Source: Pseudomonas poae (GTDB taxonomy: Bacteria; Pseudomonadota; Gammaproteobacteria; Pseudomonadales; Pseudomonadaceae). From it: a stretch of 64,000 nt of DNA. Under the pieces are notes generated by a model. That model worked only from the letters and a program-made list of their open reading frames with translations. It searched no databases and was not told the origin of the DNA. The stretch lies in contig CP034537.1 of NCBI GenBank assembly GCA_004000515.1, positions 2,418,001 through 2,482,000 of the forward strand. The letters run 5' to 3'. Of the stretch, positions 56,372-64,000 are shown piece after piece; within the stretch, counting starts at the first letter, position 1, and every line of letters starts with the position of its first letter. Position numbers and translations under genes: made by a program.

Positions 56372-58089
56372 TTCACCACATATTTAGCACATTGCCGACT
56401 TTCAAGAGACTAGATGCTCTGAAGCCTGGTCTGAGCGTACTGCTCGCTCAGAAGACGGAGGGAGCGAGTAGCAAGCAAACGCGCAATCGTGCAGGTAAAT
56501 CCAGCTTCGTCGAGCTCGTGCATTTTTTGACAGGTTCTGACGCCGGTCCGGAGTCCATTTTCCGCACACAGGAACTGGCCGAGTATCTCTTCGGTATGGA
56601 CTTTGATTTGAAGGATGGACGCACTGTTGTTGAACGCAGTGGCGGTTCCAAAGCCAAGATCTTCGTGACAATCCCCCCGGCATCCAAGGTCAAGTTTTCG
56701 GCAAGTGAGTGGTGTGCGTTTCTCGGTGAGCAAATGTTCGGCCTGGGCAGCCTCGAAGCTGCGGGTAGTAAGCCTCCTTCGTTCCGTTCGCTATTTGCTT
56801 ACTTCGTGCGCCGACAGGCAAGTGGTGCCTTTATGACGCCGGAGAAGCAGGCGGCGATGCAGGGAACAGGCGATATGCAAGTTGCACTAATGTTCCTGCT
56901 CGGATTGGACTGGCAGATTGCACGAGACTGGCAGGCCGTTCGAGATCGTGAAAAGACCCTTGAAGAATTGAAGAAGGCAGCCGGAGCTGGCGCTTTCGGT
57001 TCGATCATCGGCAAGGCTGCGGACTTGCGTACGCAGCTAACCTTACAGGAAGCGCGTCTGAAGAAGCTCCATGCAGAAATAGGGATGTTCCAGGTATTAC
57101 CGGAATATCGAGAGCTGGAAACTGAAAGCTCTTCGCTGACGCGCCAGCTCAATGATTTAGCTAATGCAAACACCATTGACTTCACGGCTACCCGTGACCT
57201 GGAAGGCGCGTTGGCCTCAGAGATTCCTCCTCATCTCGAAGACCTTCAAGCCGTGTATGAAGAGGCCGGTGTCGTGCTTCCAGGATTGGTAAAGCGACGA
57301 TATGAAGACGTAAAGAGCTTCCATGAGTCGGTCGTTCGAAATCGTAAAGATTACCTCTCTAGCGAACTCGAAGCGGCAAGACTGCGTATTGAGCTGCGAG
57401 ACGTTAAGAAGGCTCAGCTCGACCGGCGTCGTGGCGAGATACTGGGTATTCTTAGAAGCCATGGTGCACTGGAGCAATTTCTAAAGCTTCAGGGGGAGTT
57501 AGGGCGACTGGAGTCCGAAGTAGAGTCGCTGCGGCAGCGGTTCGAAGCCGCAGAGCAACTCGAAGGCACAAAGAACGAATTGGAGATTGAGCGCAACCGC
57601 CTTACGATCCGCCTGCGACGTGACTTCTCCGAGCAAAAGGATAGGGTGGCGGAAGCCATTGTTGCGTTCGAGGAGACCTCGCAACGACTATATGAGTCGG
57701 CTGGCAGTATGACGATTGACGAAACCTCCAACGGCCCGGTGCTCAAGTTTCCAATGCAGGGGCAGCGCAGCAAAGGCATCAAGAACATGCAGATTTTTTG
57801 CTTCGACATGATGCTCATGCGCTTGTGCGCCAAGCGCCAGATAGGACCAGGTTTTCTGATCCATGATAGCCATTTGTTCGATGGTGTTGATGGTCGCCAA
57901 GTCATCAGCGCGCTGCGTCTTGGTGCCGAGATTTCGCGTGAGTTGGGCTTCCAGTACATCGTGACGATGAATGAAGATGATGCGTTTAAGGAAGCTATCG
58001 ATGGCTTCGATCTCAACGATTACGTGCTTCCCACACGTTTGACCGATGCAACGGAGGATGGTGGGCTGTTCGGTATTCGATTCGGCTAA
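56368..58089 (+). CDS. ABC-3C SMC/Rad50-like ATPase (DUF2326)
   Basis: 573 residues. N-terminal P-loop RNRAGKSSFVELVHFL (~39-54), central coiled coil (~200-450), C-terminal DUF2326 region with FLIHDSHLFDGVDGRQ (Walker-B-like). An ABC ATPase of the Rad50/RecF group that senses nucleoprotein structures and triggers its partner effector. Third gene of a fully overlapping operon, the defining ABC-3C layout. Confidence 0.87.
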   Translation: MIHHIFSTLPTFKRLDALKPGLSVLLAQKTEGASSKQTRNRAGKSSFVELVHFLTGSDAGPESIFRTQELAEYLFGMDFDLKDGRTVVERSGGSKAKIFVTIPPASKVKFSASEWCAFLGEQMFGLGSLEAAGSKPPSFRSLFAYFVRRQASGAFMTPEKQAAMQGTGDMQVALMFLLGLDWQIARDWQAVRDREKTLEELKKAAGAGAFGSIIGKAADLRTQLTLQEARLKKLHAEIGMFQVLPEYRELETESSSLTRQLNDLANANTIDFTATRDLEGALASEIPPHLEDLQAVYEEAGVVLPGLVKRRYEDVKSFHESVVRNRKDYLSSELEAARLRIELRDVKKAQLDRRRGEILGILRSHGALEQFLKLQGELGRLESEVESLRQRFEAAEQLEGTKNELEIERNRLTIRLRRDFSEQKDRVAEAIVAFEETSQRLYESAGSMTIDETSNGPVLKFPMQGQRSKGIKNMQIFCFDMMLMRLCAKRQIGPGFLIHDSHLFDGVDGRQVISALRLGAEISRELGFQYIVTMNEDDAFKEAIDGFDLNDYVLPTRLTDATEDGGLFGIRFG

Positions 58090-58193
58090 CAGCTACTAAA
58101 TGTAATTGCCGTGTTGATGAGGTTGCGTAGGGATCTGTTGTATGGGGGTGAGGCCTAAGTCTCTAGTCGCGGCCTACTGTTGGCGCTTTTATG

Positions 58194-58835
58194 CTACAGC
58201 TGAGCAGCGCCAAGACGCCCAGCCTCCTTGAGCCTTGCAAGCCGTCTAAGGCTAGGGCATAGACTTATGCTCTCCCATCCAATCAACTCTTGAATCCAGT
58301 CAAACTGGTTTTCTCGAACTTGCATTCTGGCATGTTTCAGTGCGTGAAGCGTTGCCATAGCTAACGCATCCTCTCCGATTGAGATCCGCACAGGTTCATA
58401 CGCGAGAATATCCACAGTCGTAATCAGGCGTAGGGATGCAAAGCGTTCAAAGGAAATCTTGGTTGCTTTTTTTTCGTCAATGACAGCGGTGGACCCGTTG
58501 CTGTGTGCAAGCGCGAGTGTCGCGGCTTCTCCGTCTCCGAGCGAGGCCGCTGTGGATCCGGATACCAATTCGAAGAAGTGCTCTAATGCAATGCCAGAAA
58601 GCTCTTCTCGTTTTAAAATTTGATTATGGATTAGCTCCAAAAGCTGTTTCGGCTCAGTCCGGCCGTTTACCGCTCCTAGCTCAATCTCTCGTATTACGTT
58701 ATCGGTGATGACTATAGGAGTGGGAACGGCTTGCAGGATTGCGCTTGCATAACCAGTCGCCAGCAAGTTTATGATGACACTGGCGTCGAGAACGAGAATG
58801 CTATCTCGATCAGTGAGACAGCTTGAAAAGGTCAT
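58194..58835 (-). CDS. PIN-domain protein, putative toxin partner of XRE-ImmA
   Basis: 213 residues from ATG 58835. PIN acidic residues: LVLDASVIINLLATG, LGDGEAATLALA, AVIDEKKATKISFE. PIN proteins are Mg-dependent ribonucleases. Its start overlaps the end of the XRE-ImmA gene by 26 bases, the order antitoxin/regulator then toxin seen in COG2856-type modules. The target RNA is unknown. Confidence 0.82.
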   Translation of the reverse strand: MTFSSCLTDRDSILVLDASVIINLLATGYASAILQAVPTPIVITDNVIREIELGAVNGRTEPKQLLELIHNQILKREELSGIALEHFFELVSGSTAASLGDGEAATLALAHSNGSTAVIDEKKATKISFERFASLRLITTVDILAYEPVRISIGEDALAMATLHALKHARMQVRENQFDWIQELIGWESISLCPSLRRLARLKEAGRLGAAQL

Positions 58836-59978
58836 CAACCTCATCCTCTTCTGCCTCATCAAGCAACTCGCGTACTTTCGCCCTATCGAGCTTAAGCAAA
58901 TCCGACATTTGCCCTTCGCTGAGTAGATCCTTCTTCCACGCGTCGATAGCTAACAAGAAAAGCCTCGTTGATTTCGCGCCTTCCATCGGCGTGGAGTCGT
59001 GAGCTATCGGGCCTAGTACCTGTTGAGCTTGGTCGTCGGTTATACCACCATTATCCATGAACCAATCCCAAGTTCCCTTTTTCGTCAGGTCCAATTCCTC
59101 AAGCCTCATCACCATCGCCTGGCGTGAAACACCAAAGAAACTAGCGAGCAGGATGATGTGCCGGCGAGTGAGATGGGTTGATCCAATGGTCAATTCCTTG
59201 AACTTTTCCATGACAGTGCGGGCAGGCGTTAGAAACGCGCTGCCGAAAGCGTTTGCGTAACGCTCTTCACGAGAGTTCTCATACTTTTCGGCTTGATAGA
59301 TCTCGGGCTGACGCCGCGTCGCTATAAAGTGCCCGAGCTCATGGGCGCCAGTCTGAGTTTGACGATCCTTCCGATGTACTGCATTTATTAGCATACAGGC
59401 GCCAACGGCGTCGTCATATGCAAACAGTCCAGACACTTTCGATTCAAGTCTCCGGCTATAAACACGAATTCCAAGTTGCATCTCTATGAGTGAAAACAGA
59501 TCTTGAATCGGGCTCTCGCCGAGCCCTAACCAGCTTCGGAGGCTATGGGCATCGTGCTCTGCTTGTTTACGTACATCCCCAGGTAAGATGTTTTTTCGGT
59601 TGGGTAATTCGAGGTTTTCCGAACGCCTAAAATGTTCTCAAGTTCTACTTCCGCCCTGACGAGATCATTCAGCATCCGAGCCGCTTGGTCGATGCCTGCA
59701 TCATTAGTGTCTGGGAGTGAACGGAAACGAGGAACAAGGTCGACATGGACCGCTTCTCGACGTAGCAAAGAGTTAGCAGATACTCCATAGCAGCGACTAA
59801 GCATCTGGATCTCGTCAAGTCTTGCAGAGCGCTGCCCTTTTTCAATTGCCACGAGAGTGGTTCGAGCAAAGCCAACTGCTTTGGCCGCTGCGTCTTGGGT
59901 CATGGCCGCGGTTTCGCGCGCGACCTTCAGTCGTTCACCCAGTTCAGCTGGGTTCAGTTCAATGTCTGATTTGGTCAT
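58810..59978 (-). CDS. XRE-ImmA repressor-protease, apparent 1-base loss at ~59612
   Basis: 389 residues after repair. N-terminal HTH_XRE (ELGERLKVARETAAMTQDAA; GFARTTLVAIEKGQRSARLD). C-terminal ImmA/IrrE zinc peptidase with HELGH at ~213-217. As given, the HTH and peptidase appear as two frames. One missing A in the four-A run at ~59612 (plus-strand TTTT) restores the linker (LELPNRKNILPGDVRKQAEH, then SWLGLGESPIQDLFSLI). Its ATG overlaps the QueC-like stop (TCATGA). It probably autoregulates through the TGACA palindromes at 61945-61991. Confidence 0.87.
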
Positions 59979-61352
59979 GATGCGCCATCTATCCACTTCC
60001 TCACGAACGACTCTGATCTCATATCGCTCGTGAACGCTGACCATTCCTTGGTATGTTGCTGCAAGAGCCTGTCAAGGTTCTGCGCCACGGCATGTGGCGA
60101 CTCGGCCAGAGCTCTGGCTAGTTCGCTCGTTCTGCGGCGTTTGATCAGTTCGTACTGCGAAGATTCCCGAATCGAAGAAAGGTGTTCGAAATGAAGCACA
60201 CCTGCGATAGCGTATTGTCGCAAGGCTTTAGTAAAACTTGTGAATTCTTTCGCTGCGCCTGTTTCCCAGGTCGGGCTGTTTAGGGATTCCCATACATAGT
60301 TCGTTGATGGCTCCTCCAATCCTGCGGCGTGTACGCTAAGGCGGCGAAGCATACACGCCGCGCATATACCGCACTGCCTTCTTGCACCTGAAACGGCTAC
60401 CTGACGGGACTGCTGCCAGCACGACCTGGTCGTTATCCAATTCGCGTGAGGGCCACAGGTTTCAACAAACTCGCGCAGGGTCTCGCCGTTCGTCATCCAA
60501 AGCCTGGGGAAGGTGTACTGGAATCGAAAACCAAGAAGAGCTTCGATAAAGCGTTCCATCAGCTTGGTGAACACGGGGTGATTTCGATAGTCTTCATACC
60601 CGTGTGCAACAGGAAGAAGCACAGGTGCAAGGGCACCTTGTCCGCTTTCGGGGATGATGGCCATCGGAGCATCAATTAGATACGCCGCAATTGCGGATAT
60701 GATGCTGAACTTGAATCCACGGCTGCGCGCACTTCTCTCGGCGCTTCTTGCGTCATCAAGCTTGACTGAATATGGGATGGCCGTGAATGGAATCCTTTGG
60801 CGCTCCCTCTTTGAAATATCGTGTTGTTTGCTCCCTATTCGAAGACGAATCAGGCGTTTGCCTAGGCGCTTGCTCTCAAGTTCAGAGACCGCACGGGAGT
60901 CCATTCCATCACTGAAAGCGATGACCGCTTCTGCATCGGAAGGGAAAGCAATTTGGCCTTGTGGCGGTCTCTGTGCGGTTTGTTTTCGTGATCGAAAGTT
61001 AAAATGCCAGTCGTCGCCGGTCAGGGAGGTTCAGCGCGTTGACGAGCGCTCGATCTACCTTTTTACTCGACCACCGTTCAACATCGTGTACTGGAATGTG
61101 CACGATGAACCGCCTGCCCCAACTCAAAGTGCTGCGGACAAGGATGCGATCACAGAACTCGACTGCAGCGGCTATGAGTAGTGCGTCATACGTTACGGGC
61201 TCCCATTTGTCATGGGATGAGAAGGATGCGAGGGCCTCGAGGTCGAACTCGATGTTCTTCTCGATGAAACACGGGATTACGCCGTTTCTTTTGCGGGCGC
61301 CAGGTTCAAGTATATCTACAGCCATTTCCTTAGGCGTGAAGGTGTTCATCAC
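59975..61352 (-). CDS. QueC/QatC-like protein, apparent 1-base gain at ~61026
   Basis: 458 residues after repair. PP-loop ATPase motif AFSDGMDSRAV (residues ~145-155; SDGMDS for the usual SGGxDS) and a zinc-type Cys set (Cys311, Cys327, Cys330, Cys333 in CGICAACMLRR), the hallmarks of QueC (7-cyano-7-deazaguanine synthase). The N-terminal ~135-residue extension and defence context match QatC of Qat systems rather than housekeeping QueC. The CCC run at ~61026 has one C too many; with two the frame reads LNLLTGDDWHFNFRSRK. It may modify a protein or base with a deazaguanine-like chemistry (inference). Confidence 0.8.
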
Positions 61353-61918
61353 AACGATACCCCGTCATCAAGACCTTCCATCTTCCTCAGTGGGGCGACT
61401 CGTGCGGGCTCTGGCCCAACAAGATCCAGACCGAGCTGGGTGCTCGATAGAGTAGAAATGGCATTCTGGAGTCTCTTACTCACGTGCTCTGCTCTTTGCT
61501 CATTCGAGTCGCGAAGGTAGTGTTCTTCGATCGACCGTATGTTTGCGTGGCAGCGGTCTTTGGCGGCGAGGCCTACTGCCTCATGGAATGCTTCAATTCC
61601 AAATCTCCCTTCATGGATAAGGGTGATGCTCCATTCCACAAGATTCGTTCCAAAAACGGAGGCTGCTGCAAATGCTTTCGCATCTTCAAGTTGCGTAAGC
61701 GCGATTTCTCGAATTTCCAGAGAGTTATCACAGCCGGTAAACACTGCTTTCAGGGCCTCCATCAGAAGCCACGAGACCTCCATTTTGAAGTCACTGGCAA
61801 CTGCATGCGCCGTAGCCTCAGCTATCTGAGAGGCATCGTAGGTATCTTGGTCCGCACGCTTTGCCAGTTCTTTCCATGGCTTTCGCAGCTTCAAGCTTCT
61901 ATGTGGCCCATCGCTCAT
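61349..61918 (-). CDS. Unknown helical protein, first gene of the QueC-like operon
   Basis: 189 residues, predicted all-helical and hydrophilic (HAVASDFKMEVSWLLMEALK; IEEHYLRDSNEQRAEHVSKR). No family recognised. It overlaps the QueC-like ATG by 4 bases and has a good promoter (TTGACA-N18-TATTAT) upstream. Position suggests the equivalent of QatB, but no sequence evidence supports that. Confidence 0.65.
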   Translation of the reverse strand: MSDGPHRSLKLRKPWKELAKRADQDTYDASQIAEATAHAVASDFKMEVSWLLMEALKAVFTGCDNSLEIREIALTQLEDAKAFAAASVFGTNLVEWSITLIHEGRFGIEAFHEAVGLAAKDRCHANIRSIEEHYLRDSNEQRAEHVSKRLQNAISTLSSTQLGLDLVGPEPARVAPLRKMEGLDDGVSL

Positions 61919-61944
61919 TTCGTCCAGCCCCCAGTGAATACCGG

Positions 61945-61991
61945 TTTTGACATTGTCAGATAATACATTTAAAAAACTGACAATGTCAAAA
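61945..61991 (-). promoter_or_regulatory. Promoter with paired TGACA-N-TGTCA operators
   Basis: Two palindromes, TGACATTGTCA (61948-61958) and TGACAATGTCA (61978-61988), sit in a perfect 15-base inverted repeat (TTTTGACATTGTCAG ... CTGACAATGTCAAAA). On the minus strand TTGACA (61989-61984), 18 bases, then TATTAT (61965-61960) form a strong promoter for the operon at 61918, overlapped by both operators. A divergent helicase begins at 62250. Confidence 0.8.
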
Positions 61992-62249
61992 GGTGGTGAA
62001 ATCAGTAGATACCTGACTGATCTTCAGTTCATTAGAGTCGTTACTTTTGGGCGTTCCGAAGGAAATCTTGCTGCGGGAAAGGTCACGTGCGACTACTTTT
62101 TGCGAATGCGCAGCAGGTCGTGAGCTGGCTTGGGCCGTTGCTCAAACCTTGAGATAAAGACTGATCCGTCATACAACTGGCACAGACGACTGAAGGGTTT
62201 GTTCATCGGTAGAAATTTCACCAAGGATTAACTAAAAGGACTGAGAAAT
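61992..62249. other. Upstream region of the helicase
   Basis: No gene seen. The helicase ATG at 62250 follows AAAAGGACTGAG, a reasonable ribosome-binding site. The long leader may hold its own promoter. Confidence 0.4.
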
Positions 62250-64000
62250 ATGGCTTTCAAGACGCCGCCGACCGGAGGGTCCGTTCCGGAGACACCGGAC
62301 AAGCTGTTCCGTGAGCTTACACGCCGCAAGTTTCCAGATGTGTTGCCCCATCAGGCTGAGATGATGCAAGCCTATGCAGCCTCGGCCCTCGACCATGCTG
62401 ACGTCGCGCTGCAACTACCGACGGGCAGTGGGAAGACTCTTGTAGGTCTACTGATCGCAGAGTGGCGAAGGAGGAAATATAAAGAGCGTGTGGTCTACCT
62501 ATGCCCCACTAGGCAGCTCGTACACCAAGTGGCAGAGCAAGCGAACGACAAATACGGGCTATCCGTTGCTACATTCGTAGGCAAACAGCGCGATTATTCT
62601 CCTGCCGCAAAAGCTGATTATCAGCAGGCAGAAAAAATCGCGATTACGACGTACTCTGGCCTCTTCAACACCAACCCCTATTTCGACGATGCTGACATCA
62701 TTCTTGTCGATGACGCCCATGCCAGCGAGAACTACATTGCTTCGCACTGGACATTGCGTATTAGCCGACTCGAACCTAATCACAGAGCATTGCATCAGGC
62801 CTTGGCTAACGCGCTCGCGCCATATCTCACACCGACAGACTTGTCCCGTCTACGCGGAGTCTGGGAGGACGTTGTAGATCGCACTTGGGTAGATAAGCTC
62901 GCCACTCCAACGCTTACTTTACTCAGCCCTCAATTGATTGAAATATTGGATACACACACCGCTGGCTGCGACCTGAAGTACCCATGGTCTCTACTACGTG
63001 ACCACATCGATGCATGCCATGTTTATCTGTCGTCTCAGGAGATCCTGATACGCCCTCTTCTCCCTCCGACTTTCTCACACGCAGCGTTTGGGGTAGCAAA
63101 GCAACGGATCTACATGTCCGCTACTCTGGGGACAGGGGGTGACCTGGAGCGGTTGACCGGTCGTAAATCGATAAAGCGACTGCCAGCTCCTGCAGGGTGG
63201 GACACGCAAGGGGTCGGGCGTCGCTTCTTCATTTTTCCCGGAATGTCTCTTACAGCGGACGAAACAGCCGTCCTGCGAACGGAGCTGATGAAGCGTGCTG
63301 GACGTAGCGTTGTCCTGGTGCCCAGTGACCGGGCAGAGGAGGCCATCGCAGAGCAGGTTGATACTTCGTTGAAATATCCCGTCTATCACGCAGGTGATAT
63401 CGAGGAATCCAAGGCGGATTTTATTAACTGCGATCACGCAGTGGCCGTCGTGGCAAACCGGTATGACGGGATAGATTTCGCTGGCGACGAATGCAGACTG
63501 CTGTTTATTGAGGGCCTGCCGAAAGCTGTGAATTCGCAGGAGCGATTCCTTATGACTCGGATGGGAGCCAACGCGCTGTATAACGAGCGAATTCAGACCC
63601 GTGTCGTTCAGGCAATCGGCCGCTGCACACGGTCACTCGAAGACTATTCCGCCGTAGTGGTATCAGGGGAGGAATTACCCGACTACCTGGCTGATGTTCG
63701 GCGCAGGCCCTTCTTTCACCCCCGAACTTCAGGCTGAAATTTCCTTCGGTGCCTTGCAGTCCAAAGACGCCACCTTGGCCGATCTAATCGAAAACTTTGA
63801 GATGTTTTTGAAGAACGATCTGGATTGGGAGCAGGCTAATAAACAGATCGTCGAAGAGCGTAAACGTGCCCAGCAAAAATTCCTACCTGGGATTGAAGAG
63901 TTGCACCAAGCGGTGGGATGGGAAATCGATTATCAGACAGCCCTTTGGCACCATGACTATGAAAGTGCGGTTAGTTCTGCTGAGCGAGTACTAGGTGTCC
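62250..64000 (+). CDS. DEAD/DEAH-box (SF2) helicase, runs off window; apparent 1-base gain at ~63723
   Basis: More than 580 residues. Motif I PTGSGKT (57-63), motif II VDDAH (~153-157), motif III MSAT, and motif VI QAIGRCTRS. As given, the frame ends at 63737. The five-C run at ~63720-63724 should have four; then HPELQAEISFGALQSKDATL continues open to the window end. An ATP-dependent nucleic-acid translocase divergent from the QueC-like/XRE-ImmA/PIN operon and plausibly part of the same system. Confidence 0.87.

Noticed and set aside
1..64000. CRISPR arrays, tRNA or rRNA genes, attachment-site duplications
   Set aside because: No regularly spaced direct repeats, cloverleaf-like sequences or long direct repeats flanking the islands were recognised by eye; a tRNA scan and self-alignment would be needed to exclude them.

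Overview
The window looks like an accessory region of a Pseudomonas chromosome (or a large integrated element), probably from the fluorescens/putida side of the genus. Supporting signs are moderately high-GC coding sequence, a MexEF-OprN-type efflux operon whose RND pump is 1061 residues once repaired, GlxA-type AraC regulators, a DUF2946/TonB receptor pair, and CapH/CapP-regulated CBASS. No tRNA, rRNA or CRISPR array was seen.

Layout. (1) 1-25.9 kb: a dense, mostly unnamed, defence-like gene cluster. It has two WYL regulators, an HNH nuclease, an McrB-like AAA+ protein with a DUF2357/PD-(D/E)XK partner, two Gly/Ala-rich membrane proteins, two paralogous 39-43 residue membrane miniproteins, a tandem-AAA ATPase, a HEPN protein, a YkvA/DUF1232 protein, three overlapping dynamin-like GTPases, and an operon of an unknown protein, a PLD-like protein and an SNF2-type helicase. 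The gene after the helicase is cut off by an IS5-family remnant. A perfect operator-like palindrome, CGACA-N5-TGTCG, lies at four promoters of this cluster (134, 7520, 11311, 19369) and was not seen elsewhere by eye, so the cluster probably works as one regulon. (2) 26.6-32.4 kb: a type III CBASS (CdnC-like cyclase, HORMA, TRIP13, NucC) with divergent CapH/CapP and a perfect inverted-repeat operator. (3) 32.7-54.3 kb: a patchwork of cargo: an unrecognised gene pair, GlxA regulators, isonitrile-hydratase-like protein, SCO and PCuAC copper chaperones, SDR enzymes, an MFS plus MexEF-OprN-like efflux operon, GNAT, DUF2946, a TonB receptor and a cytochrome c. (4) 55.2-64 kb: a three-component ABC (ABC-3C/DUF2326) conflict system, then a leftward operon (unknown protein, QueC/QatC-like protein, XRE-ImmA repressor-protease, PIN protein) divergent from a DEAD/DEAH helicase that runs off the window. 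The divergent promoter carries paired TGACA/TGTCA palindromes.

About 25 one-base indels, nearly all in short homopolymers or doublets, interrupt otherwise intact genes all through the window. Each repaired gene has normal length and rejoins overlapping neighbours (ATGA, TAATG, TGATG). This is best explained by sequencing or assembly error rather than by mass pseudogene formation. Such genes are given here as single features spanning the repaired frame, with the indel position noted.
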